From positions 1 through 62,748 of the forward strand of contig NZ_CALUYL010000020.1 in the NCBI RefSeq assembly GCF_944324995.1: a stretch of DNA of 62,748 nucleotides. Direction: 5' to 3'. The notes beneath the pieces are model-generated. The model was given only the letters and a program-made list of their open reading frames with translations. It was not told the DNA's origin and made no database searches. A program made the translations under genes and the position numbers. Positions 47,687-55,429 of this stretch are shown one piece after another. Every line of letters starts with the position of its first letter. Positions within the stretch are counted from its first letter, which is position 1. This DNA is from an uncultured Mailhella sp. (GTDB lineage Bacteria; Desulfobacterota; Desulfovibrionia; Desulfovibrionales; Desulfovibrionaceae).

Positions 47687-48493
47687 CTAAAATTGAAGTT
47701 TTGAGGGTTCCTTAAGTCGTTCCGGACAACTGGCCCGGATCAGTTCCCGAGCGAGCACGCTTGTGGCGTCCACGACAGGAGTATCCAGCAGACTGGTCTC
47801 CGTGACCGCAACGGGGATTTCCGTGCAGCCAAGAAGTATGACGGATACCTGTTTCTTTTCCACAAGGCGGCGGGCGGTGTCGAGAAGTATCTGACGCGCT
47901 CTCGGGGAAACAGGATCGGAAAAAGCCTTCACGCCGAATTCAGGATCGCTGATGGCGCGCTGAACAAGAGCGCACTCGTCGTCGTCCGGGAGCACGGGCT
48001 CAAGCCCGGCCTTTTCCAGAGCGTCCTGATACAGGCGGGTCTGCAGCGTGGCCACCGTGCCCATGAGGCCTATGCGGCCTCCGTTCGGACACATGGCCTG
48101 CATGTGACGCACCGCACTGTCGATGATCGACACGAACGTCACGTCCAGACCGGTTTCGCGCAGGCGCTCCAGAGCCACATTCAGAATGCGGGGGCTGTGC
48201 GCCGTGTTGCAGGGCATGCCTATGACGCGGGCGCCGTTTCTGGCGAGCTGCGCCATAATGCCGCCGATGTCCTCCCCGGGATTTTCCTTCGTCTGCCCCA
48301 GCAGAAAGGCGGGACGCTCCGGAATCCACCCGGGGAAGGAGTGAAGCATGAGGGGAAGATGGTCCTGATCTCTGCTGGCCCTGGTCCAGCGGAAGATCTT
48401 GCGCACGAGGTCATACCCGGCGTAGGGACCAAGCCCCCCCACAATGCCTATGGTGCGGGGCACGGGCGAATGATCGGCAAAACGCTGAATCAC
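47687..48493 (-). CDS. aspartate/glutamate racemase family protein
   Basis: 268 residues of the PLP-independent Asp/Glu racemase family. Both catalytic cysteines are present: C95 in MPCNTAH and C223 in LLGCTEIP. The nucleotide-free fold starts IGIVGGLGPYAG. In this operon a cysteate or cysteine racemase is the natural inference, because cysteate is an aspartate analogue. GTG at 48493 has AGAGG 6 nt upstream; the 48508 GTG would overlap the symporter stop. Confidence 0.85.
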   Translation of the reverse strand: MIQRFADHSPVPRTIGIVGGLGPYAGYDLVRKIFRWTRASRDQDHLPLMLHSFPGWIPERPAFLLGQTKENPGEDIGGIMAQLARNGARVIGMPCNTAHSPRILNVALERLRETGLDVTFVSIIDSAVRHMQAMCPNGGRIGLMGTVATLQTRLYQDALEKAGLEPVLPDDDECALVQRAISDPEFGVKAFSDPVSPRARQILLDTARRLVEKKQVSVILLGCTEIPVAVTETSLLDTPVVDATSVLARELIRASCPERLKEPSKLQF

Positions 48494-48495
48494 GG

Positions 48496-49704
48496 TCAGC
48501 CTCTGCACTCGCCGTTGTGCTCAAGCTTGGACACCAAGATGGCGCCGGTGGCGTCGCCGAGCACGTTGATGGTGGTACGGGCCATGTCCATGATACGGTC
48601 AACGCCGGCGATGAGGGCGATGGCTTCCAGCGGAATGCCGACCTGCGTGAACACCATGGTGATCATGATGAGCGCCGCGCCGGGCACGCCCATGGAGCCG
48701 ATGGAGGCAAGCACGGCCAGCAGAATGACGGTGAGCTGCTTATCGATGGGCATGGGGATGCCGTACACTTCCGCGGCAAAGATGGCCGCAACGCCCATGT
48801 AGATGGCCGCGCCGTCCATGTTGATGGTATTGCCGAGCGGAATGGAGAAGCTGGACACGGACTTGGAAGCGCCGAGCTTCTGCACGGAAAGCAGGTTGGA
48901 GGAAAGAGCGGCCGCGGAGGAGCAGGTGGAGAAGGAGATCATGAGAGGTTCAGAGAGCCCCTTCAGGAACGTGCTGGGCGTAAGGCCGGAGAACTTGGCG
49001 CAGGGCAGATAGACCAGCAGCACCTGGAAGATGCAGGCCAGATACATGACGCCGACCAGCTTGATGAGCGGCAGCAGCACGCTCAGGCCGTGGTTGGCCA
49101 CGGTGAAAGCCATGAGGCCGAACACGCCGATGGGAGCGTAGCGCATGACGATGCCGGTCACCTTGATCATGACTTCGGCGCAGGAGTCGAAGAACACGAA
49201 GGCGGGACGGCCTCTGTCGCCGAGCATGCTGAGAGCAAAGCCGAACAGGATGGCGAAGAAGATGACCTGGAGCATGTTGCCCTTGGCCAGGGCGTCAATC
49301 GGGTTCAGCGGCACGATGTCCATGAGCACCTTGATGAGCGGAGGCGCGGAAACGTCCTTCACCTGCAGGTTTTCCATGGAGAGCGTCAGACCGAGACCGG
49401 GACGGAGCAGGTTGGCGAGAATAAGACCGATGATAACGGCCACGGTCGTCGTGAGCAGATAATAAATAAGCGTTTTTGAAGCAACGCGGCCGAGTTCCTT
49501 CACGTCGCACACGCTGGCGGCGCCGGCCACGAGCGTGGTGAACACGAGCGGCACAACCACCATGCGCACCAGAGTGATGAACAGATCGCCGAGCGGCTTG
49601 AACCAGCTGGCTTCCAGGTTGAAGGAAGGAGCCATGGCACCCACAACGATGCCGAGAACCATACCTATGCCCATCTGGGCGGGAAGACCTAAACGTTTTG
49701 ACAT
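48496..49704 (-). CDS. sodium/proton:dicarboxylate (acidic amino acid) symporter, DAACS family
   Basis: 402 residues with eight or nine hydrophobic segments. The DAACS hallmarks are present: a Ser-rich reentrant loop STCSSAAALSSNLL, then SFSIPLGNTINMDGAAIYMG (N-M-D-G motif). Family members import aspartate, glutamate or C4-dicarboxylates with Na+ or H+. Cysteate is a plausible substrate as an aspartate mimic. Start at ATG 49704. Confidence 0.9.
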   Translation of the reverse strand: MSKRLGLPAQMGIGMVLGIVVGAMAPSFNLEASWFKPLGDLFITLVRMVVVPLVFTTLVAGAASVCDVKELGRVASKTLIYYLLTTTVAVIIGLILANLLRPGLGLTLSMENLQVKDVSAPPLIKVLMDIVPLNPIDALAKGNMLQVIFFAILFGFALSMLGDRGRPAFVFFDSCAEVMIKVTGIVMRYAPIGVFGLMAFTVANHGLSVLLPLIKLVGVMYLACIFQVLLVYLPCAKFSGLTPSTFLKGLSEPLMISFSTCSSAAALSSNLLSVQKLGASKSVSSFSIPLGNTINMDGAAIYMGVAAIFAAEVYGIPMPIDKQLTVILLAVLASIGSMGVPGAALIMITMVFTQVGIPLEAIALIAGVDRIMDMARTTINVLGDATGAILVSKLEHNGECRG

Positions 49705-49839
49705 AACGACTCTCAATACTGACTGCTTGAATCCTTATCTCACGGCCACATCCGCGCGTTCACGCGGATTCGGCTCGCACGTCACTGCCTCTTTCAGTTC
49801 CTCTTGCGCTATCCTCCTTCTCCTCCTCCGGAATGGCAA

Positions 49840-49866
49840 CAAAGGGCTCCGGCCTGAGCCGGAACC
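49840..49866 (-). promoter_or_regulatory. hairpin between ridA and the symporter gene
   Basis: GGTTCCGGC, loop TCAG, GCCGGAGCC on the minus strand (one wobble pair), followed only by a weak T-rich tail (CTTTGTTG). It may reduce transcription past ridA without ending it; no separate promoter is obvious before the symporter. Confidence 0.45.
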
Positions 49867-49880
49867 CGCCGGCACTCAAA

Positions 49881-50258
49881 CTACTTGGCCACCACGACCT
49901 CGATTTCCACGAGTCCGTTCATGGGGAGCTGATGCACGGCCACGCAGGAACGGGCAGGGTACGCGCCGTCAAAGAACTTGCCGTACACTTCGTTCACTGC
50001 GGCGAAATCCGCAATGTCCACCAGGAAGATGGTGGTCTTCACAATGTCGGAAGGCTTCGCGCCCACGGAGGCGAGAAGAGCCGCGATATTCTTGAGAGAC
50101 TGCTCGGCCTGCGCCTTCACGCCGCCTTCGGCGAGCTTGCCGGTCGCGGGATCAATGCCGAGCTGACCGGAAAAGAACGTCATTCCGCAGGCCTGGATGC
50201 CCTGAGAATAGGGGCCGATGGCCGCAGGAGCCGCAGTGGTGGAAACAACTTTAATCAT
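49881..50258 (-). CDS. ridA: RidA-family enamine/imine deaminase
   Basis: 125 residues. Signature APAAIGPYSQGIQACGMTFFSGQ at the start and catalytic Arg103 in YPARSCVAVHQLP. RidA hydrolyses 2-aminoacrylate and related enamines, the reactive intermediates released by PLP lyases such as CuyA/DcyD, which explains its presence here. AGGAC lies upstream of the ATG at 50258. Confidence 0.95.
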   Translation of the reverse strand: MIKVVSTTAAPAAIGPYSQGIQACGMTFFSGQLGIDPATGKLAEGGVKAQAEQSLKNIAALLASVGAKPSDIVKTTIFLVDIADFAAVNEVYGKFFDGAYPARSCVAVHQLPMNGLVEIEVVVAK

Positions 50259-50294
50259 GGTGTCCTCGCATGATAAAAAATGGAGCAACTACGT

Positions 50295-50309
50295 TGTCGA
50301 ATGTCGACA
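50295..50309. promoter_or_regulatory. candidate GntR operator before ridA
   Basis: Palindrome TGTCGA-ATG-TCGACA immediately downstream of the -10 box, at the start of transcription, where a GntR repressor would act. The form fits FCD-type GntR sites (T-G-T...A-C-A). Confidence 0.5.
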
Positions 50310-50337
50310 TTTTTAGTGAATATTTGCCTTTTGTCAA
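50310..50337 (-). promoter_or_regulatory. promoter of the ridA-led operon
   Basis: On the minus strand TTGACA (50337-50332), 16 bp, TAAAAA (50315-50310). Confidence 0.55.
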
Positions 50338-50495
50338 GATCCTCTGGAAATTCTTATGAAAGTAATCTGTTTTTGTTTCGCGGTTCGGGCAGGCATCCAC
50401 ATTTTTGGACCAAAATCCAAGGAACACCAACCCTTAGCCGGCAAACTCCGCCACCTCCTTGTAACAGTTTTTCACAAACTAGCCGCAAACGGCAT
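50338..50495. other. intergenic region between ridA promoter and PaaK-like terminator
   Basis: AT-richer than its neighbours. No gene or clear RNA; no matching second operator seen. Confidence 0.5.
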
Positions 50496-50530
50496 TAAAA
50501 ACAAGGCGGCCGCCCCGAAGGACGACCGCC
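50496..50530 (-). terminator. terminator of the PaaK-like gene
   Basis: On the minus strand an 11-bp stem (GGCGGTCGTCC, loop TTCG, GGGCGGCCGCC, with wobble pairs), then TTGTTTTT. Confidence 0.8.
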
Positions 50531-50578
50531 CTGACAACGATTTTTTATCTCCCTCCGAAGGCGGAAAGCGTTCCGGGA

Positions 50579-51844
50579 TTAATCCCAGACGCGCTTGTCT
50601 TCGATGGGCTTGATCTGCGGAGGCAGACTGCCCGGAGCAAGAATGCGCAGTTCGGGGCGCAGCTTGATGCGCTCGCGGAACAGGTGCTGGAGTTCTTCCT
50701 TGCGCTTGAAGTTGCTCGCTTCGACGTAGAGCACCATTTCGTCCACGCCGCCGGGGTTGGTGACTTCGATCTGCCAGCGCTTGATTTCCTCGAAGCGGGC
50801 CATGACCTGTTCCACCTGATGCGGATACACGAACATGCCCTTGATGCGGGCGGTGGTGTCCACGCGGCCCACGATGCTGCCGAGGCGCGGGCTCGTGCGT
50901 CCGCAGGAGCAGGGCGTGCGGTCGATGTAGGAGAGGTCGCCCGTGGCAAGACGGATCAGCGGATAGGTCTTGTTGAAGGCGGTCACCACCACTTCGCCCA
51001 CTTCGCCGTCCTTGAGCGGAATGCCGGTGTCGGGATGGCAGATTTCCACATAGCAGCGGTTGGAAATGTGCAGACCGTTCTTCTGGAAGCACTCGTAGCC
51101 TATGCAGCCCACGTCGGCGGTGCCGTAGCCCTGGCGCATGATGATGTCGTACTTCTTTTCCATCTGGCTGCGGATTTTTTCCGACAGACGTTCGCCGGTC
51201 ACGAAGGCCACTTCCAGGAAGAGATCCTTGCGCAGGTTGAGGCCCTTTTCTTCGGCGCGCTGGGCAAGATGCATGAGGAAGCTCGGCGTGCCCACGTAGC
51301 CGGAAACGCGCAGCTTCTGCATGATGTCGAGCTGCGTGGCGGCGTCGGTGGGACCGGCGGGAATGGAGGCGCAGCCGAGATTGCGCAGCGGCTCTTCAAA
51401 CATCAGGCCCGCGGGAGCCAGGTGATAGTTGAAGGTCACCTGCACGGCGTCGCCGGGACGGAAGCCCACGGAATAGAAGGCTTCGGTGTATCCCCAGTAG
51501 TCGTCGTTTCTGTCTTCGGGGTCGAAGATGGGGCCGGGGGAAAGGAACACGCGGCGCAGTTCGCCGATGTCCTTGGTGAGCAGACCGCCGAGGCGCGGGC
51601 CCATGGTCTGCAGGAAGATGAGTTCCTTCTTTTTAAGGATGGGAATATGCTTGAGGTCGGACAGCGTCTTGAATTTTTCGACGTTGAACTGCGCGCGGTC
51701 GAAACGCTTCTTAACGTCTTCCGAATAGCGGTAGGCGTAGGAAAGCAGATCCTTGAGCTGAATGAGGTTGTACTGACGGCGTTCGCTCTCGTCGAGAACT
51801 TCGCGACGACTGTAGATACCTTCCGTACGATCTTTGCGGGTCAT
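50579..51844 (-). CDS. PaaK-like (phenylacetate-CoA ligase/adenylate-forming) protein, divergent P-loop
   Basis: 421 residues. The ATP-binding Y-G-T-A-D (in IMRQGYGTADVG), IRLATGDLSYIDRTPCSCGR, GRVDTTARIKGMFVYPHQVE and C-terminal EVTNPGGVDEMVLYVE follow PaaK. The Ser/Thr/Gly-rich P-loop that usually binds ATP phosphates (T-S-G-T-T-G-like) is replaced by S-P-G-P-I-F-D-P-E at 102-110. It may thus be a PaaK or F390-synthetase-like member with changed chemistry. Stands alone with its own promoter and terminator. Confidence 0.78.
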   Translation of the reverse strand: MTRKDRTEGIYSRREVLDESERRQYNLIQLKDLLSYAYRYSEDVKKRFDRAQFNVEKFKTLSDLKHIPILKKKELIFLQTMGPRLGGLLTKDIGELRRVFLSPGPIFDPEDRNDDYWGYTEAFYSVGFRPGDAVQVTFNYHLAPAGLMFEEPLRNLGCASIPAGPTDAATQLDIMQKLRVSGYVGTPSFLMHLAQRAEEKGLNLRKDLFLEVAFVTGERLSEKIRSQMEKKYDIIMRQGYGTADVGCIGYECFQKNGLHISNRCYVEICHPDTGIPLKDGEVGEVVVTAFNKTYPLIRLATGDLSYIDRTPCSCGRTSPRLGSIVGRVDTTARIKGMFVYPHQVEQVMARFEEIKRWQIEVTNPGGVDEMVLYVEASNFKRKEELQHLFRERIKLRPELRILAPGSLPPQIKPIEDKRVWD

Positions 51845-51895
51845 GGCTGGACTCCGTTTTAGGGAAATGTCTTTTGCTGGAGCTGAAAGTAAGCA

Positions 51896-51924
51896 TTTAT
51901 AGACGAATTGGCGGAATATTGCAA
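51896..51924 (-). promoter_or_regulatory. promoter of the PaaK-like gene
   Basis: On the minus strand TTGCAA (51924-51919), 17 bp, TATAAA (51901-51896). Confidence 0.75.
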
Positions 51925-51979
51925 GGATTTTTTTATTTTTTATGATATTTCAAATAGTTATGTTAATATTTTTCTTGGC

Positions 51980-52009
51980 TTGATTTCCTCCATTCGGAAG
52001 GGGTATCCT
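51980..52009 (+). promoter_or_regulatory. promoter of der
   Basis: TTGATT (51980-51985), 18 bp, TATCCT (52004-52009), in AT-rich sequence. It gives a leader of about 125 nt. Confidence 0.55.
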
Positions 52010-52141
52010 AAAAATGTTGGACAGACGGGGCAGTTCGGCGTAAAAGATTGCCTCCGTTCTGCACGATTTTCCTTTTTTCATGCTCGGGCGGCCTCCCGGC
52101 CGGCCTAACCATACATTCATTTTTTCGCGAGGTGTGCGCTC

Positions 52142-53566
52142 ATGATGCCCAAAGTCGTTCTGCTGGGCCGCCCCAACGTGGGCAAGTCCACCCTGTTCAA
52201 CCGCCTCATCCGCAGCAACCGCGCCATCACGCACGACCGTCCGGGCGTCACGCGCGACCGCATGGAAGGCGTGGTGCGTTCCCGCTACGGACGCGACTTC
52301 GCCATTGTCGATACCGGCGGCATCACGCTGGATCATCACGAAGCCGTGGCCGAAGGTCCGGCGGGCATCCGCGGCTTTGAGGCCGACATTCTGCGTCAGG
52401 CCGAGGCCGCGCTGAAGGAAGCCGACGTCATCTGCATGGTGGTGGACGGCCGCGACGGCCTCATGCCCTTCGACGAACATCTCGCCTCGTACCTGCGCAA
52501 GTGCGACAAGCCCATTCTGCTCGTGGTCAACAAGGTGGACGGCGCGGAAAAGGAAGAGCTCATGCTGGCCGAATTCCACGGCCTCGGCTTTCCCCTCATC
52601 GCCTGCTCCGCGGAACACGGGCACAACCTGCGCGCCCTTGAGGAAGAAATACGCGACATGCTGCCGGAAGACGACGGCTTCGACGAAGACGATCAGGAAG
52701 AAGCCTCCGAAGAGCTGGAAGAAGACCGCGACAAGCCCGGCATCCGCCGCCGCAAGGCGACCGATCATCTGCGCCTCTGCCTGCTCGGCCGCCCCAACGC
52801 GGGCAAGTCTTCCATGACCAACGCCTTCATCGGCGAAGACCGCATGATCGTGAGCGATCAGGCGGGCACCACGCGCGACAGCGTGGACGTTTCCGTGGAG
52901 AAGAACGGCAAGACCTACACCTTTGTGGACACCGCCGGCGTGCGCCGCCGCTCCCGCATCACCGACACCGTGGAGCGCTTTTCCGTGAACTCCTCGCTGA
53001 AGAGCACCACCAAGGCCGACGTGACCTTCCTGCTGCTGGACGCCACCGAAGGCCTCACCACGCAGGACAAGCGACTCATCGAGCTGCTCGACGAGCGCAA
53101 GACGCCCTTCCTCATCATCGTGAACAAGATAGACCTCATTCCCACCAAGGCCCGCGCCGACCTCATGAAGGATCTTCAGGAAGAGCTCAGCTTCTGCTAT
53201 CACGTGCCGCTGGTGCCCACGTCGGCGCGCACGGGCGAAGGCCTGAACAAGCTCATTCCGCTCGCCGAACGCATCTACGCCGAGTGCGGCACCCGCGTGT
53301 CCACCGGCCTGCTCAACCGAGCCATGGAAGAAACCCTCACCCGGCATCAGGCTCCCGTGGTGCGCCGCGTGCGTCCCAAGTTCTTCTATCTCACCCAGGC
53401 TGAAAGCGAACCGCCCACCTTCGTGTGCTTCGTCAACGACGCCGACCGCGTGGCGCCTTCCTACGCCCGCTATCTGGAACGCTCCCTGCGCCGCATGTTC
53501 GGCATACGGCATGCGCCCATGCGCCTGCATCTGAGATCCTCCCACGCCAAGCGGGAGAAAAAGTAG
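52142..53566 (+). CDS. der: ribosome-biogenesis GTPase Der (EngA)
   Basis: 474 residues with two GTPase domains: G1 GRPNVGKST and DTGG at residues about 8-60, NKVD; then GRPNAGKSS, DTAG, NKID; then a C-terminal KH-like domain (HAPMRLHLRSSHAKREKK at the end). Acts in 50S subunit maturation. An acidic linker (EDDGFDEDDQEEASEELEE) joins the domains and is longer than in E. coli. The ATG pair at 52142/52145 makes the exact start uncertain by one codon. Confidence 0.98.
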   Translation: MMPKVVLLGRPNVGKSTLFNRLIRSNRAITHDRPGVTRDRMEGVVRSRYGRDFAIVDTGGITLDHHEAVAEGPAGIRGFEADILRQAEAALKEADVICMVVDGRDGLMPFDEHLASYLRKCDKPILLVVNKVDGAEKEELMLAEFHGLGFPLIACSAEHGHNLRALEEEIRDMLPEDDGFDEDDQEEASEELEEDRDKPGIRRRKATDHLRLCLLGRPNAGKSSMTNAFIGEDRMIVSDQAGTTRDSVDVSVEKNGKTYTFVDTAGVRRRSRITDTVERFSVNSSLKSTTKADVTFLLLDATEGLTTQDKRLIELLDERKTPFLIIVNKIDLIPTKARADLMKDLQEELSFCYHVPLVPTSARTGEGLNKLIPLAERIYAECGTRVSTGLLNRAMEETLTRHQAPVVRRVRPKFFYLTQAESEPPTFVCFVNDADRVAPSYARYLERSLRRMFGIRHAPMRLHLRSSHAKREKK

Positions 53567-53574
53567 TCCGACGG

Positions 53575-53605
53575 GCCATGAGGAAACTGCCTCATGGCCT
53601 TTTTT
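53575..53605 (+). terminator. terminator of der
   Basis: GCCATGAGG, loop AAACTG, CCTCATGGC, then CTTTTTT. Confidence 0.93.
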
Positions 53606-53871
53606 CATGACGGCGCGCTCCCCTCGCCCGGCAGGCGGTTCCCGCGGCGCGCCGCGCGCGTCCCGAGTGACGCCCCTCCCCCCCCCCGGGCCGAAAGCAC
53701 CTCCCTTCATGTGCTTCGTCAGCGGCGCAACTTCCGAAACTTCACGGGATTCGGAAAGCGGCCCTCTCCGACAAGACCGCCTTTACCGAAGGCAGCGGCT
53801 CGGCAGGCACAGCGGCTGCGGCCCGGCGACGCTTCCGAAAAACGCCTTCATCCCAATGCTGTGGAGACTCC
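53606..53871. other. intergenic region before the GNAT gene
   Basis: No gene recognised. Contains a run of ten C at 53678-53687, just a GC-rich feature unless it is involved in slippage. Confidence 0.5.
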
Positions 53872-54309
53872 ATGACCATCGAAGAAATCAAGGATCGCCC
53901 GGAGGGGATTCTCGGATGCCTGCTGCTGATCTGGGAATCCTCGGTGGCGGCCACGCACGACTTTCTTTCCAATCAGGACATCATTCTGCTGCGCCCGCAC
54001 GTGCTTGAGGGGCTGCGCAAGGTTCCCGTGCTGCTTGCGGCTGTGGAGGACGACAATCCCGTCGCGTTTCTCGGCATGCACGGCGACATGGTGGACATGC
54101 TCTTCGTTGCGGCCTCCCATCGCGGCCGGGGGCTGGGGGGAGAGCTTCTCTATGAGGCCCTCCGGCGCGGCGCGCGCCGCGTGGACGTCAACGAACAGAA
54201 CGCGCAGGGTCTCGGATTCTACCTCCACGCCGGATTTGAGGTCGCGGGACGCAGCGCCTCCGACGCCCTCGGCCTTCCCTTTCCCATCCTGCATCTGAAG
54301 CTCGCCTGA
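53872..54309 (+). CDS. GNAT-family acetyltransferase (YjaB-like)
   Basis: 145 residues. MTIEEIKDRPEGILGCLLLIWESSVAATHDFL is the usual opening, followed by acetyl-CoA loop RGRGLGGELLYEA (about 85-97) and the C-terminal VNEQNAQGLGFYLHAGFEV. Substrate not predictable. Not obviously in an operon. Confidence 0.85.
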   Translation: MTIEEIKDRPEGILGCLLLIWESSVAATHDFLSNQDIILLRPHVLEGLRKVPVLLAAVEDDNPVAFLGMHGDMVDMLFVAASHRGRGLGGELLYEALRRGARRVDVNEQNAQGLGFYLHAGFEVAGRSASDALGLPFPILHLKLA

Positions 54310-54471
54310 ACGCGCCTTTTTTCTCATGACGCTCTGCAACTGCGGTCGCAACGGCGACGCATAAGCTCTCTACTGGTGCGGAAAATAACTTCGCGCCTGC
54401 CAAGTTTTTCTTCACAATACTCATAGCTTTTTATCGGCGCGCATGGTACCTGTAAAGAAAAAGGAGGTTCC

Positions 54472-55242
54472 ATGAGTACTCTTGTCGTCGTTGCCTATCC
54501 CAACGAGTTTCAGGCTGAAGAAGTACGTCTGAGACTTCTCAAAATGCAGCAGGAATATCTTGTCGATCTGGAAGACGCCGTCATCGCCGTCCGCAAGGAG
54601 GACGGCAAGATAAAGCTGCTCCAGCTCCACAACCTCACCGGCGCCGGGGCCGTTTCCGGCGGCTTCTGGGGCCTGCTCATAGGTCTGCTTTTCATGAATC
54701 CCCTGCTCGGCGCGGCCGTAGGCGCCGGGGCCGGCGCCCTTTCCGGCGCGCTGGCGGACGTCGGCATCAACGATCAGTTCATGAAGCAGCTGGGTCAGAA
54801 TCTGAAGCCCGGCGGCTCCATGCTGTTCATTCTCTTCCGCAGCATCACCCTGGACAAGGCTCTGCAGGAACTCGCGGGTACGGGCGGCACCATCATTCAG
54901 ACCTCGCTCTCCCACGAAGACGAACAGCGTCTGCGCGACGCCATGGACAAGGCCGACGCCGACCATGAATGCGACGCCGCCGAAACCACCATTTCCCGCA
55001 ATTCCAGCCACGGCTCCAACCTCCGCTGCGGCGAAGCGGCCCCCGCTCCCGCCCCCGCCGACAAGCCCGAAGAGGCGGAATGCGACCCTGCCGAAGAGAC
55101 CATCTCGCGCAACTCCAGCCGCGATTCCAATCTGCGCTGCGGCGAAGCCGAAGAGAAGCCCGCCGAAGACTCCGTCGAATGCGACGCCGCGGAAGAAACC
55201 ATTTCCCGCAACTCCAGCCAGGGTTCCAACCTCCGCTGCTGA
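54472..55242 (+). CDS. DUF1269-type membrane protein with triplicated Cys-bracketed tail
   Basis: 256 residues. Residues 1-160 look like the DUF1269 family: MSTLVVVAYPNEFQAEEV, a Gly-rich hydrophobic hairpin (about 57-97), then GGSMLFILFRSITLDKALQELA. The last 90 residues hold three 21-residue copies at 166-186, 203-223 and 236-256. Each starts E-C-D, holds T-I-S-R-N-S-S, and ends S-N-L-R-C; the last Cys is the C terminus. The copies differ mostly by synonymous changes. AAAGGAGG lies upstream of the ATG. Function unknown. Confidence 0.85.
   Translation: MSTLVVVAYPNEFQAEEVRLRLLKMQQEYLVDLEDAVIAVRKEDGKIKLLQLHNLTGAGAVSGGFWGLLIGLLFMNPLLGAAVGAGAGALSGALADVGINDQFMKQLGQNLKPGGSMLFILFRSITLDKALQELAGTGGTIIQTSLSHEDEQRLRDAMDKADADHECDAAETTISRNSSHGSNLRCGEAAPAPAPADKPEEAECDPAEETISRNSSRDSNLRCGEAEEKPAEDSVECDAAEETISRNSSQGSNLRC
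54967..55029 (+). repeat. tail repeat 1 of 3
   Basis: Encodes residues 166-186; variable positions read A-A-E-T and H-G. Confidence 0.9.
55078..55140 (+). repeat. tail repeat 2 of 3
   Basis: Encodes residues 203-223; variable positions read P-A-E-E and R-D. Confidence 0.9.
55177..55239 (+). repeat. tail repeat 3 of 3
   Basis: Encodes residues 236-256; variable positions read A-A-E-E and Q-G. Followed directly by the stop. Confidence 0.9.
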
Positions 55243-55267
55243 TTTTCCTCTGTCTCCGCATGGTTCC

Positions 55268-55298
55268 AGGCCGGAAAGCACGCTTTCCGGCCTTTTTT
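55268..55298 (+). terminator. terminator of the DUF1269-type gene
   Basis: Perfect 10-bp stem GGCCGGAAAG, loop CACG, CTTTCCGGCC, then six T. Confidence 0.93.
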
Positions 55299-55357
55299 GC
55301 ATTCCCGCCGCCCCCGTCTCCCGGGCCGGAGTCATGAGAGGGGCGTGATTCCTGCTG

Positions 55358-55386
55358 TTGACAGGCACATGTCACCTCGATATCCT
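55358..55386 (+). promoter_or_regulatory. promoter of guaB-guaA
   Basis: TTGACA (55358-55363), 17 bp, TATCCT (55381-55386); leader about 38 nt to the guaB ATG. Confidence 0.75.
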
Positions 55387-55429
55387 GACCTATCTTTTTC
55401 CGATTTTAATCCAACCCCGGAGGAAACAT

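Noticed and set aside
53606-53871. Plus-strand ORFs upstream of the GNAT gene
   Set aside because: Two overlapping frames with Arg/Pro-rich sequence and no domain; considered non-coding.
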